Assembly (NCBI RefSeq): GCF_001021045.1
Contig: NZ_CP011545.1
Span: forward strand, 2,657,227-2,721,226
Direction of reading: 5' to 3'
DNA length: 64,000 bases
From: Corynebacterium testudinoris
Lineage (GTDB): Bacteria > Actinomycetota > Actinomycetes > Mycobacteriales > Mycobacteriaceae
The notes under the pieces were generated by a model. That model had not been told where the DNA came from, searched no databases, and saw only the letters and a list, made by a program, of their open reading frames with translations. The translations under genes and the position numbers were made by a program. Positions 44,883-54,822 of this stretch are shown piece by piece (the first letter of the stretch is position 1; every line of letters begins with the position of its first letter).

Positions 44883-45223
44883 AAGACGAGATTCACCAGC
44901 AGCATGTAGACCGCGGTTCCCCCCAGGATGGAGAGGCCGGAGTCGCGCCGCCACGCATGCAGACCCAGGGTGAACGCCAACGCGATGAGGGCGGCCCACA
45001 CTCCGCCGGGCGCCTTCGCCTGTCCGAATAGCGTGTACACGACGAGGACCACCATGACGCCCACGGGCATCATCCGGCCGAGCAACGCGAAAAACTCGTT
45101 GCCCTTGAGGACATTGACAAAGGCGAAGGGAAGCCACCGCAGGGCCAGCGTCACCAACGCGATGGGCAGCAAGACCGCCAGGGCGCCGGTGAGGGTCACC
45201 CCTTCAGGCAGGCCGTAGTTCAT
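44879..45223 (-). CDS. azlD: Branched-chain amino acid exporter small subunit AzlD
   Basis: 114 residues, four membrane helices. ALRWLPFAFVNVLKGNEFFALLGRMMPVG is the AzlD signature. It starts within the azlC stop (ATGA overlap) and pairs with AzlC to export branched-chain amino acids or their analogues. Its stop overlaps the convergent DUF6881-like gene. Confidence 0.85.
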   Translation of the reverse strand: MNYGLPEGVTLTGALAVLLPIALVTLALRWLPFAFVNVLKGNEFFALLGRMMPVGVMVVLVVYTLFGQAKAPGGVWAALIALAFTLGLHAWRRDSGLSILGGTAVYMLLVNLVF

Positions 45224-45921
45224 CGACTCCGCCTCCATTCCAGCTTCTGGTCCAGGGCGGGGGAGAGGAATCGCGCCAGGAGGGTGAAAAAGTACAGCAG
45301 CAACGCGATCATGAGAAGGTGCGCGGGGGACACCAAGCCCACGAGCACACCGAGGACGAGGGCGATGATGGGGAGCGACCAGTCCGGATTGTTGCGGAAG
45401 GTCTCCCACGCCAGCACGGCGAACAACGCCACCAAGGCGAACTCCATGCCCTGCAGGCCCGAGGGGATCACTCCACCGACGAGCGCACCGACGATACCGG
45501 CGATAACCCACGAGGACTGGCAGAAGATCTGGATGGTGAGGACCCAGGGACCACTCACCTTGCCCGGGGGGCGGGCGGAGACGATCGCGTAGTTCTCATC
45601 GGTGAGGGCATAGGTCGAATACGCGCGACCGACCCGGCTGCGGATGGCATCGCGCGGGAAGGTGAGGCCGTAGAAGATGTGGCGGAAGTTCACCATGAAG
45701 CCGGTGATCGCTGCGGAGACCGGGCCGACGCCGGAGGTGATGAGGCTGATCGCGAGGAACTCCGTTGACCCGGCGTAGATGACCAGGGAGAAGATGGGGG
45801 CCCAAAACCAGGCGAAACCCACCTGAGTAATGAGCAGGCCGAAGGCCAGCCCGAGGGGAATGAGACCGAGGGCGACGGGCCAAGCCTCGCGCAGGCCCTT
45901 CTTTATTTCTTCGCCGACCAT
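45220..45921 (-). CDS. azlC: Branched-chain amino acid exporter large subunit AzlC
   Basis: 233 residues, six to seven helices. LIPLGLAFGLLITQVGFAWFWA, SLVIYAGSTEFLAISLI and FMVNFRHIFYGLTFP are diagnostic of AzlC/BrnF. With AzlD it forms a two-component exporter. It lies two bases after yqgE on the same strand. Confidence 0.93.
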   Translation of the reverse strand: MVGEEIKKGLREAWPVALGLIPLGLAFGLLITQVGFAWFWAPIFSLVIYAGSTEFLAISLITSGVGPVSAAITGFMVNFRHIFYGLTFPRDAIRSRVGRAYSTYALTDENYAIVSARPPGKVSGPWVLTIQIFCQSSWVIAGIVGALVGGVIPSGLQGMEFALVALFAVLAWETFRNNPDWSLPIIALVLGVLVGLVSPAHLLMIALLLYFFTLLARFLSPALDQKLEWRRSR

Positions 45922-45923
45922 CC

Positions 45924-46535
45924 TTAGTTATCCACCAAGTCGGCCGGGAACGTAGAGAACAACGGAAGGGGCATCTGCTGGCGGCGCATGACATCACCCC
46001 ACAGATCGGCGCGACCAGGCGCCACCACGTCGGTGGGTAGGGCGGGGGCGACGAACCAATCGCCGCGCTCGATCTCCTCGTCGAGCTGGCCGGGTGCCCA
46101 CTCGGCATAGCCGGCGAACAGGCGCACGCCTTCGACGAGCTCGGCGATCTCCTCCGGGTCGGCGCGCAGATCGACATGGGCGAGGCGGTTGGCCAGGCGA
46201 TTGAGCTGGGGTGCCTGACCCGGGTCGACTCCCGGCTTGGTCATGGCCAGGCCAACGACGGACTGCTGGCTCAGCGGCCCACCAATGTAGAGGGCTTGAG
46301 GTTTGGCGACGGCGGGGAGCCATTCGGGCATGACGTTGAACACCGCGACGTCACTCCGCGAGGCGAGGTTGACGCCGAACGTCAGGTGATCGTTGTGCTC
46401 GATGATGAGCACGACGGAACGGTTGAACTCTTCGGACAGCATGCCGGGGGCCGCAACGAGCAGCATGCCGGGCTCGGGCTCGTTGCGCTCGAGGGCATTG
46501 AATAAGCGGTCGGCGAAAAAGTCAGGCATTGACAC
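45924..46535 (-). CDS. YqgE/AlgH-family protein
   Basis: 203 residues from GTG 46535, which has GGAAGG eight bases upstream; ATG 46529 is an alternative with poorer spacing. PGMLLVAAPGMLSEEFNRSVVLI and ALYIGGPLSQQSVVGLAM are the DUF179 (YqgE/AlgH) core and FAGYAEWAPGQLDEEIERGDW is its conserved motif. Function unclear. It starts one base after the pcnA-type stop. Confidence 0.9.
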   Translation of the reverse strand: MSMPDFFADRLFNALERNEPEPGMLLVAAPGMLSEEFNRSVVLIIEHNDHLTFGVNLASRSDVAVFNVMPEWLPAVAKPQALYIGGPLSQQSVVGLAMTKPGVDPGQAPQLNRLANRLAHVDLRADPEEIAELVEGVRLFAGYAEWAPGQLDEEIERGDWFVAPALPTDVVAPGRADLWGDVMRRQQMPLPLFSTFPADLVDN

Positions 46536-46536
46536 G

Positions 46537-48009
46537 CTATTGTCCTTCCTCACGATGTGACTGTTCAGCTTCCCACCACTGGCGCAGTTCTGCAATCGCA
46601 ACCTCGCGCTCCAACGGCCCGCGCTCCAGGCGCAGCTCCTTCATGAATGCCCACGCCTTACCCACCTCGGGCCCCGGAGGCAGGGAAAGGAGGTCCATGA
46701 TCTCGTTGCCATCGAGGTCCGGTCGCACGCGGGCGAGGTCCTCCTTGGCGGCGATATCGGCGATGCGCTCTTCCAGGTGATCGTAGGTGCGCTGCAGGCG
46801 GGCCGCCTTTTTCTGATTGCGGGTGGTGCAGTCCGCGCGCACGAGTTTGTGCAGGCGGGGGAGGAGTTCGCCGGCGTCGGTGACGTAGCGGCGCACGGCC
46901 GAATCGGTCCACTGGCCCTCGCCGAAGCCGTGGAAGCGCATGTGCAGGTAGACGAGTTGGCTGATGTCGGAGGTGACGTGCTTGGGGTATTTCAGGGTGC
47001 GCAGACGCTTGCGCACCAGCTTGGAGCCGACGACCTCGTGGTGGTGGAAGGAGACACGGCCGTCCTCGAAGGAACGAGTGGCGGGCTTGCCGCTGTCGTG
47101 GAGCAACGCCGCCCAACGCAGCACGAGATCCGGGCCGTCTTCTTCCTGGTCGATGGCCTGGCGGAGGACCTGCATGGAGTGGGCGTAAACGTCCTTGTGC
47201 TGGCGGTGCTCATCTTGCATCGCCTGCATTGCGGGGATTTCCGGGAAGACATAGCCCGCGATGCCGGTGTTGACCAGCAGGTTCATTCCGGCCCAGGGGG
47301 CGGCGCCGAGCATGAGTTTGTCCAGCTCCACCTGGATCCGCTCGACGGTGATGCGCTCAATCTGCCCGGCCATGTCAGTCATGGCGGAACGGACCCGATC
47401 GGTGACCCCGAACCCGAGCTGGGAGACGAAGCGGGCGGCGCGCAGCATGCGCAGGGGATCGTCGTTGAAGGAGATTTCGGGGGCATCGGGGGTGTCCAGG
47501 CAGTGACTGATCACATCATCGAGCCCGCCGAGGGGGTCGTGGAAACGACCCTCCAGCGCGCCGTCGATAAGCGACAACTCGACGGCCATCGCATTGCAGC
47601 GGAAGTCGCGGCGAATGAGATCACCCTCGAGGGTGTCGCCGAACATGACGGCCGGGTTGCGGGACTGCCCGTCATACGTGTCGGAGCGGAAGGTGGTGAT
47701 CTCGACTTGCTGGCCGTATTTGACGGCGGAGATCGTGCCAAAGTCAATGCCCGTGTCCCACACGGTGTCAGTCCAGCCGTTGAGGATCTCCAGGATGAGG
47801 TCGGGGCGGGCAGGAGTGGTGAAATCGAGATCATCGCCCAACCGGTCGAGGACCGCGTCGCGCACGGAACCACCGACGAGATATAGAGGAACATCCCTTG
47901 CCGCGAACGCCGCCACCAAATCGGACAGCACCGGGGACAGCCCGACGATGGTCTTCTCAGCCCGCGATAACAGGGCCAGGGGGGTCAGTGGAGCGTCCGC
48001 AAAAGTCAC
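46537..48009 (-). CDS. pcnA: CCA tRNA nucleotidyltransferase / poly(A) polymerase-type
   Basis: 490 residues from GTG 48009; GTG 48015 is possible but leaves only four bases to the GGTAG-like ribosome site. The nucleotidyltransferase site is LVGGSVRDAVLDRLGDDLDFTT with the DxD. The C-terminal HD domain has RWAALLHDSGKPATRS. It adds or repairs the CCA end of tRNAs. The order pcnA, NUDIX, DUF6049, murJ is the mycobacterial Rv3907c-Rv3910 arrangement. Confidence 0.92.
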   Translation of the reverse strand: MTFADAPLTPLALLSRAEKTIVGLSPVLSDLVAAFAARDVPLYLVGGSVRDAVLDRLGDDLDFTTPARPDLILEILNGWTDTVWDTGIDFGTISAVKYGQQVEITTFRSDTYDGQSRNPAVMFGDTLEGDLIRRDFRCNAMAVELSLIDGALEGRFHDPLGGLDDVISHCLDTPDAPEISFNDDPLRMLRAARFVSQLGFGVTDRVRSAMTDMAGQIERITVERIQVELDKLMLGAAPWAGMNLLVNTGIAGYVFPEIPAMQAMQDEHRQHKDVYAHSMQVLRQAIDQEEDGPDLVLRWAALLHDSGKPATRSFEDGRVSFHHHEVVGSKLVRKRLRTLKYPKHVTSDISQLVYLHMRFHGFGEGQWTDSAVRRYVTDAGELLPRLHKLVRADCTTRNQKKAARLQRTYDHLEERIADIAAKEDLARVRPDLDGNEIMDLLSLPPGPEVGKAWAFMKELRLERGPLEREVAIAELRQWWEAEQSHREEGQ

Positions 48010-48083
48010 AGCCACCAATCTACCGGTGACACACGGGCGTTCGGGAATTTCGAAAGGTGCTCCCAGCGGATACGATGGCGGGG

Positions 48084-48887
48084 ATGACTGACATTGAGCG
48101 GGGATCGGATTCCCATGATCCGAAGCGTCGGCGCCGCCGCCGGCGTTCGCGTCGCCGTGCCCAAGGCGCCCCGGAGGAGGGGCAGAAGTCCCAGAAGGCT
48201 GAATCCTCGGGATCCTCGGGATCCTCAGGAACAACCGGCGACGAGGATAAAGGGCGCGGCCGCCGGAAGTCAGGCAACCGCGATGGCTCCGGCAACCGTC
48301 GGCGCTCGGCCTCGCAACGCTCCAACCAGCGCGGCAATCAGCGCAATGCGCAGCAGAAACGCCGCTCACCGGCCAATAGCCGGATGGTTACCCGCGATGA
48401 AACCTCCGCCGGTGGGCTCGTCGTGTCGGGCCTGGCAGAAGCCGTCAATGATGCCGGTGAGGTTGATCTCAGCCGGGTGTATGTCGCATTGATCGGGCGC
48501 CTGGATCGCCGCGGCCGCCTCCTGTGGTCCATGCCAAAGGGGCATGTGGAACCGGGGGAGGATCGCCGGGCGACGGCCGAGCGCGAGGTGTGGGAAGAAA
48601 CCGGCGTGCACGGAAAAACCTTCGCTGACCTCGGTGTTATTGATTATTGGTTCGTCTCCGAGGGGGTGCGCATCCACAAGACGGTGCACCACCACCTGCT
48701 GCGGTTCGTCGATGGCGGCCTCAACGATGAGGACCCGGAAGTCACCGAGGTGTCGTGGATTCCCGTCTCCGAGCTCATTGAGCACCTGGCTTATGCCGAC
48801 GAGCGCAAGCTCGCCCGCACCGCGCACGACCTTCTGCCTGAGTTGGCGCGGGAGGAGAAGGCCGCCGGAAGGGCGACCCCGAGGTGA
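48084..48887 (+). CDS. NUDIX hydrolase with Arg/Ser-rich N-terminus (MutT4-like)
   Basis: 267 residues from ATG 48084. Residues 1-105 are basic and low-complexity (runs of Arg, SSGSSGSSG from three GGATCCTCG-type DNA units), with possible nucleic-acid binding. The NUDIX domain follows; the box [22 protein letters not shown] (residues about 153-174) holds all catalytic Glu residues. Homologous position to mycobacterial mutT4. TACGAT at 48071-48076 suggests a leaderless start. GTGA overlap with the next gene. Confidence 0.86.
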   Translation: MTDIERGSDSHDPKRRRRRRRSRRRAQGAPEEGQKSQKAESSGSSGSSGTTGDEDKGRGRRKSGNRDGSGNRRRSASQRSNQRGNQRNAQQKRRSPANSRMVTRDETSAGGLVVSGLAEAVNDAGEVDLSRVYVALIGRLDRRGRLLWSMPKGHVEPGEDRRATAEREVWEETGVHGKTFADLGVIDYWFVSEGVRIHKTVHHHLLRFVDGGLNDEDPEVTEVSWIPVSELIEHLAYADERKLARTAHDLLPELAREEKAAGRATPR

Positions 48888-51430
48888 GCCGCTCGCAGCG
48901 CCTCCTGGTTGCCGGGGTATTGCTGTGCTTATCCACGCCCGCTTGGGTCACCCCCGCACACGCCCTCCCAACCCCCGTCAGCCCCGATGATCCGTCGGTC
49001 GCCGAGCAGTGGGTCAATCCGGCAGCCCGCGGCGAGTCCGCAGACGGCATCGGTCTCGAGCTTTTCGACGCCCCCGATCTCGGCGCCGCGCAGCTGGCAC
49101 CGGGCCAGCAGCTCACCGTCACCCTCACGGTGTCGAATGATTCAGCAACCACCGCCAGCAATCTCACCCTGCGCCCGCAGCGTGGCTATGCCACGCCGAC
49201 GGCGGGGCAGGCCCGGCAGGCGCTGAGCCGGGACGATTCTGCGTACCCGTTTGGGGCGGCGTCGATAAGCATCTCTGGCTCTGTGGCGCCGGGGGAGCGG
49301 CGCGACGTCACCGTCGCGATCAGTGCCGCCGACCTGGGTCTCGAGCCCGGCGCGGTGTACCCGGTGATGTTTGCGCTGAGCGGCTCGCTGGATGAAGGCG
49401 GCGAGCGGCAGCTGAGCAGCGAGCGGATGCTGGTGTCCGTGGCCAGCGACGGGGACGCCCCCGCGACTCAGGCGCCCGGGCTCAACCTCTTGTACCCCTT
49501 GACGGCGGAGATTGACATTGTGCCGGGGGAGTTGGGGACCGCGCCGGAACAACCGGCGCTCATCCTCAGCAGCGATCAGCTCGCCGGCCAGCTGGCTGAG
49601 GGCGGTCGGCTGGAACGCCTGCTGTCGACGTATCGCTACGCCATCACGGAGGGACCCCACGCCACGAACCTGCGCGAGGGTTCGTGCCTGGCCATCGATC
49701 CTGCCCTGGTGGATACCGTCGCGCGGATGGCAGACGATGGCTACGTCGTTTCTGATACCCGCCCGTCGCCGGTACAAAAATCGCAGCGGCTGCGCGATTC
49801 CTGGGGCAGCAGCGACGACTCGGATCAGGGCGAGCAGGGGACCGGTACGGAGCAGGCCAGGGAGTGGCTCTCGGCTTTGCGCGAGGTTGCCTCCCGCAGC
49901 TGTGTGGTCGCCCTGCCCTGGAACAATGCCGACCTCAACGCCGTCGCCGCCACCCGCGACGAATGGCTCTTCCGCGAATCCGTGGAGCGCGGCCCGACCG
50001 TCCTCCGCGACGAACTGGGTGCCACGCCGGTGAGTAATCTGGTCATCCCCAACAGCGGTTACGTCACCGAGCAGGCCGCCCCGGCACTCGGCTGGGCCGA
50101 CCAGTCCACCTCGACCGTGTCCACGGGCGGCATGCAGCAGACCTGGGAGCGGGAAGTCGCCGCCCTCGCGCCGCAGGAACCGACCACGGATGATGACACC
50201 GCTCTGGAATCCACCGATCTCACCCCGACGGGGCCTGCGGTGCCGGTCGCACCCGCCCAGCCGGTGAGCGTCCTCGTTGCCGACAACACAACGTGGGGAG
50301 TGCCCTCGACCGACTCCTCCGCCCTGCTCGCGCCGGGTATCCACGCCTGGAAGTTCCCCGGCGCCTTGGGCGCCATGCTGGCGTCGACGGGACCCGCGCC
50401 CGCGACGACCGGCTACTCCAACCCGGAGGCACGATACGACTACCGACAGGATTCCACCGCGGCCCGCGCCATCTCAGCGGGCGCGGCGCTGCGGCTGACC
50501 GTGGCCGAAAAGTCGCTGCCGGGGGAGTGGGCGCAAAAGCCCGACCCCATCTTCGCCGTCCCCCCGGCCAACCTCGACCCCGGCACCGCGGCAACGCTGC
50601 TGGACACGACGTCCGCTCTGTTCGCTAGCTCCGCGGCGCTGCCCTTGGCGCTCGGCACCGCGATCAGTGGCCCGACCGGGCTGGATGACCAGCCGATCGC
50701 CCCGCCGACGCCGGGTGTCGTGCGCTTCGGCAGCCCCTACATCGACCCATCAGTGATCAGCGACGCCGAGGTGCTGCGCGCGGGCCAGCAAGCCCGCTAC
50801 ATCGACGATCTCACCCGCATCACCCTCAACGACCCCGCAATTGCCCTCAACCGCTACGGCTTCACCTTGCCGCTGCGCCGCGATGTCGTGTCCTCCCTCA
50901 CCGCCACCGACCGCAACAGCATCGGCACCTACGACACGGCCGTGCTCCGCACCGATGAGCGCCTCGATGCCAACCGCCAGGCCCTCCAAGACCTGCGCGG
51001 GTCGGTGGCGCTCATCCCGCCGGGCAATGTGTACACGCGGGTATCGGAAAGCTCACCGCTGCTCATCGTCGCAGAAAACGGCCTCCCGCTGCCTGTCGAC
51101 GCCGAGTTGGCGTACTCCGGGCCCACCGGTGCCCACGTCAACGTCCCCGAGCGGGTCCACATCCCCGCCCACGGGTCGATCACGGTACAGATGACCGCGG
51201 ACCTGCCCTCCGGGCGGGATCAAACCCAGCTGCAGCTGTGGTTGGCCACTCGCGACGGCTCGCCCATCTCCACTCCGGTGGACATCACCGTGCAAACCCG
51301 GGCCGGTATTGTCGGCACCTACGGAATCGCGCTGCTCCTCATCATCGGGCTCACCCTGGCATTGGTGTTCCGGGTGGGGCGCCGACGCTCCGACAAGCGT
51401 CGTCAAAGTGAACAAACCAAGAATGGTTAG
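48884..51430 (+). CDS. Secreted, membrane-anchored DUF6049 protein (Rv3909-like)
   Basis: 848 residues from GTG 48884. Signal peptide about 1-28 ([21 protein letters not shown]), a long extracytoplasmic region with Ig-like beta domains and a polar linker, and one C-terminal helix [16 protein letters not shown] (about 811-826) before a basic cytoplasmic tail. Conserved between NUDIX and murJ in corynebacteria and mycobacteria; the link to MurJ suggests a cell-envelope role, mechanism unknown. A GCTTATCGACG-type motif at 49260 forces a rare ATA codon. Confidence 0.86.
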   Translation: MSRSQRLLVAGVLLCLSTPAWVTPAHALPTPVSPDDPSVAEQWVNPAARGESADGIGLELFDAPDLGAAQLAPGQQLTVTLTVSNDSATTASNLTLRPQRGYATPTAGQARQALSRDDSAYPFGAASISISGSVAPGERRDVTVAISAADLGLEPGAVYPVMFALSGSLDEGGERQLSSERMLVSVASDGDAPATQAPGLNLLYPLTAEIDIVPGELGTAPEQPALILSSDQLAGQLAEGGRLERLLSTYRYAITEGPHATNLREGSCLAIDPALVDTVARMADDGYVVSDTRPSPVQKSQRLRDSWGSSDDSDQGEQGTGTEQAREWLSALREVASRSCVVALPWNNADLNAVAATRDEWLFRESVERGPTVLRDELGATPVSNLVIPNSGYVTEQAAPALGWADQSTSTVSTGGMQQTWEREVAALAPQEPTTDDDTALESTDLTPTGPAVPVAPAQPVSVLVADNTTWGVPSTDSSALLAPGIHAWKFPGALGAMLASTGPAPATTGYSNPEARYDYRQDSTAARAISAGAALRLTVAEKSLPGEWAQKPDPIFAVPPANLDPGTAATLLDTTSALFASSAALPLALGTAISGPTGLDDQPIAPPTPGVVRFGSPYIDPSVISDAEVLRAGQQARYIDDLTRITLNDPAIALNRYGFTLPLRRDVVSSLTATDRNSIGTYDTAVLRTDERLDANRQALQDLRGSVALIPPGNVYTRVSESSPLLIVAENGLPLPVDAELAYSGPTGAHVNVPERVHIPAHGSITVQMTADLPSGRDQTQLQLWLATRDGSPISTPVDITVQTRAGIVGTYGIALLLIIGLTLALVFRVGRRRSDKRRQSEQTKNG

Positions 51431-51436
51431 GTCAAA

Positions 51437-54400
51437 GTGACTACCAACGAGAATGTCCCTTCTCCCCCTGTCGGACAGCGTGCGCGCTTTTCCACGCCGA
51501 CCCCTCCCGCCCCGGTCCCGGACCGGCGCACCGGTTCCGGTGCTGCGGCTGCACGGGAGCGGGACCGTTCGACGCTGACCGCCGCGCCGGGTGCGGCGGG
51601 TACTGGGGCGGTGGGGGAATCTCCGCTCGCCTCGGCGGGTGCCGTGCTGGCGGTCGCTGATGACAATGACTCGGGAAAGGTCGCGACGGATTCAGAGGTG
51701 GTCCGCGCCGGCGGTTCCATGGCGGTGGCCACGCTCGTCTCCCGTATCACCGGTTTCCTGCGCAACCTCCTCATTGGTGCGGCGCTCGGCCCCGCGGTGG
51801 CGTCGGCGTTCAACTCGGCGAACACGCTGCCCAACCTCATCACGGAGATCGTCCTTGGCGCCGTGCTCACCTCGCTGGTGGTGCCCGTGCTCATCCGCGC
51901 GGAAAAGGAAGACCCCGATAGGGGAGCGGCGTTCTTCCGGCGCCTGTTCACCCTGTCCGCCTCGCTGCTCATCGTGGTGACGGTGCTGGCCGTGATCGCC
52001 GCGCCGATTCTCACGCGCATCATGCTCGATGACGAGGGCAAGGTCAACGTCATCCAGGCCACCTCATTTGCCTATCTACTGCTGCCGCAGATCTTCTTCT
52101 ACGGCATCTTTGCGCTGTTCATGGCGGTGCTCAACACCAAGTCCATCTTCAAACCTGGTGCCTGGGCGCCGGTGGCCAACAACGTCGTCTCCATCACGGT
52201 CCTCGTGCTGTACATGACGCTGCCGGGCTTCCTCAATCCCCACGCCCCCTCCGGCATCCTCGACCCGCACGTCATGCTGCTCGGCGCGGGCACCACCCTG
52301 GGCGTGATCATCCAGTCGCTCATCATGCTGCCGTACTTGAAGAAGGCGGGCGTGGACCTGCGGCCCCTGTGGGGGATCGACCACCGGCTGCGCCAATTCG
52401 GCGGCATGGCCATGGCCATCATCGTGTACGTGGCCATCTCGCAGGTTGGCTACATCGTCACCATGCGTATCGCCTCCGAGGCCCATGCCTCCGCGCCGAA
52501 CATTTACCAGCAGGCCTGGCTGTTGCTGCAGGTGCCCTACGGCATCATCGGCGTCACCCTGCTCACCGCGATCATGCCCCGCCTGTCCCGTAACGCCGCG
52601 GACGGCGACGACAAGGCCGTGGTCGGCGACCTCAACCTGGCTTCCAAGCTGACGTTCATCGCGCTCATCCCCATCGTCGTCTTCCTCACGGCGTTTGGGC
52701 CCCAGATCGGCATGGGCCTGTTTGCCTACCGCAACTTCGACGGCGCCTCGGCCACGCTCATCGGCCTGACGTTGAGCTTCTCCGCGTTCACGCTCATCCC
52801 TTACGCCCTCGTGCTACTTCACCTGCGCGTGTTCTACGCCCGCGAGGAAGCCTGGACCCCGACCTTCATCATCGCCGGCATCACGGTGACCAAGATCGTC
52901 CTCTCACTGCTGGCACCGACGGTGGCCACCGCCCCCGAGCGCGTCGTCGTCCTCCTCGGTGCCGCCAACGGCTTCGGCTTCATCACCGGCGCCGTCATCG
53001 GCGCGCTGCTGTTGCGCCGCAAGCTCGGCCACCTGGGCACCCGATCGCTCATGCGCACGACGATCTGGGCAGCGGCCGCCTCGCTCGTCGGCGTCGCCGT
53101 GGCCTTGCTGGCTGATTACCTGCTGCTGTTCTTCGCCGAGCCACTGTTCCGCCCCTTAGGGTCCGTTGGCTTCCTGCTGCGGATGTCCATCGTCGGCCTC
53201 ATCTTCCTCATTGTCACCGGAATCGCCCTATCGTTCTCCCGCCTCCCCGAGGTGCAAAACCTCGGCCGCGTGCTCGGCCGGATCCCCGGCCTGTCCCGCA
53301 TCATCCGCCCCGACACCTCCCGCGAGATCCAGGTGGAAGAGCCCAGCGTTGGCGAGATGTCCAGCCAGCTCATGGCGATGGACCCCTTCAATGCCTCCCC
53401 GGTGCCGCCGCCCATGTCCGCCGGTGTCGTCCGCGGCCCGCGCCTGGTCCCCGGCGCGCCGGTGTCCGACGGCCGCTTCCGCCTCCTCGCCGATCACGGT
53501 TCCGTGCCGGGCGCGCGCTTCTGGCAGGCGAAGGAGCTCGCCACCGGCCGCGAGGTCGCCCTGAGCTTCGTCGACACCACCGGCAGCGCGCCGATGGCCC
53601 CGACCTCCTCCGCGGCGGCCGCGGGCATCGCCTCTGAGGTCTCCCGCCGCACCCGCAAGGTCGCCGGGCCGGACGTCGAGGCTCTGGCGTACCGCGCCGG
53701 CTGCCTCATCGTCGCCGACTGGGTGCCTGGCTCCTCCCTCAAGGCCGTCGCCGAGTCCGACGATCGCCTCGATCCCCAGGCCGTGGCACTGGCTCTCGCC
53801 CCGCTGGTCGAGTCCGCCGCCCGCGCCCACGAGTCCAACTCACCGTTGGGCCTGGACAACCGCGCCCGCATCCGCATCTCTACCGACGGCACCGCGGTGC
53901 TTGCCTTCCCGGCAGTGCTGCCGGGTGCCTCCATCGACCGGGACCGCCAATCCATTGCCTCCGCGCTGGCCCTCCTCGCCGCCTCGAGCACCGGGCTTGA
54001 TCACTTGGTCGCCGCGGCGCGCGCAGAGAATGCGGACATGCACGATCTCGCGCGTGAACTCCGAGCTTTCGCCGGGGTGGAAGACGCCGATGACGGGGCC
54101 GAGCGGGCCGAGGAAGTCCTTGTCGTTGCCGAGGACTCCGTTCCCAAGCCCTCCGCCCAGCCCGGCTTCGGGTCCAAGGCCTATTCGGGCCGGATGACCA
54201 CCCTCATCGCCCTGCTCGCCATCGGTGCGGTGGTCTTGGTGGCCACCCTCACCACGTACGTCGCGTCGATCTTTGGCAAGGACAACGTCGAAGCCCCGGT
54301 CACTAGCGATTCCCTACAGCGCTCCAGCGACGCCGCCCCGACGGCCCTACCCATCATCCTCAACCCCTCCGGGACGAGCGCGCCCGAGGTCACCGATGAT

Positions 54401-54721
54401 GATCCCGACACCGGCTGGACACCCGCCGCCTTCCCCTCCGGCGTCACTATCGACGTCGGCGAGCAGTTCTCCCTGCGAAACGTCCTGGTCCAGGCCACCA
54501 ACCCCGGTGCGTCGTTCGAGATTTACTCCATCAGTGATGCCACCAGCCTCACGCCTGGCGACGCCCCGCGCCTCGCTCAGGGCACCCTCCACGCCGGCAC
54601 CACAACGATCGGGCTCTCACAGCCCGTCGAAGTCACCGCCGTGTTGCTGTGGATCACCGAGCCGGCTGCCGATGGCGCCGCCACCACCATCGCCGAGGTG
54701 GATCTGGTGGGTACTCGCTAG
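51437..54721 (+). CDS. murJ: MurJ lipid II flippase fused to pseudokinase
   Basis: 1094 residues from GTG 51437. A flexible N-terminal region (1-95) precedes the MviN/MurJ membrane core with about fourteen helices (ITGFLRNLLIGAALGPAVASAFNSAN). A kinase-like domain follows at about 675-880; it keeps a degenerate glycine loop and ALSFVDT where a Lys is expected and has no HRD or DFG, so it is a pseudokinase. A single helix at about 919-946 leads to an extracytoplasmic, discoidin-like domain. Matches mycobacterial MviN (Rv3910), controlled by PknB and FhaA. Confidence 0.93.
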   Translation: MTTNENVPSPPVGQRARFSTPTPPAPVPDRRTGSGAAAARERDRSTLTAAPGAAGTGAVGESPLASAGAVLAVADDNDSGKVATDSEVVRAGGSMAVATLVSRITGFLRNLLIGAALGPAVASAFNSANTLPNLITEIVLGAVLTSLVVPVLIRAEKEDPDRGAAFFRRLFTLSASLLIVVTVLAVIAAPILTRIMLDDEGKVNVIQATSFAYLLLPQIFFYGIFALFMAVLNTKSIFKPGAWAPVANNVVSITVLVLYMTLPGFLNPHAPSGILDPHVMLLGAGTTLGVIIQSLIMLPYLKKAGVDLRPLWGIDHRLRQFGGMAMAIIVYVAISQVGYIVTMRIASEAHASAPNIYQQAWLLLQVPYGIIGVTLLTAIMPRLSRNAADGDDKAVVGDLNLASKLTFIALIPIVVFLTAFGPQIGMGLFAYRNFDGASATLIGLTLSFSAFTLIPYALVLLHLRVFYAREEAWTPTFIIAGITVTKIVLSLLAPTVATAPERVVVLLGAANGFGFITGAVIGALLLRRKLGHLGTRSLMRTTIWAAAASLVGVAVALLADYLLLFFAEPLFRPLGSVGFLLRMSIVGLIFLIVTGIALSFSRLPEVQNLGRVLGRIPGLSRIIRPDTSREIQVEEPSVGEMSSQLMAMDPFNASPVPPPMSAGVVRGPRLVPGAPVSDGRFRLLADHGSVPGARFWQAKELATGREVALSFVDTTGSAPMAPTSSAAAAGIASEVSRRTRKVAGPDVEALAYRAGCLIVADWVPGSSLKAVAESDDRLDPQAVALALAPLVESAARAHESNSPLGLDNRARIRISTDGTAVLAFPAVLPGASIDRDRQSIASALALLAASSTGLDHLVAAARAENADMHDLARELRAFAGVEDADDGAERAEEVLVVAEDSVPKPSAQPGFGSKAYSGRMTTLIALLAIGAVVLVATLTTYVASIFGKDNVEAPVTSDSLQRSSDAAPTALPIILNPSGTSAPEVTDDDPDTGWTPAAFPSGVTIDVGEQFSLRNVLVQATNPGASFEIYSISDATSLTPGDAPRLAQGTLHAGTTTIGLSQPVEVTAVLLWITEPAADGAATTIAEVDLVGTR

Positions 54722-54822
54722 GGGTGGTTCCCACCGGAGTGGGCGAATATTGCTCCTCCGGTGGCGAGGTGGCTCGCCCTAGGGTGGACTGGGTGGGTCA
54801 CCGAAATTTCCGGGGGGAAATG

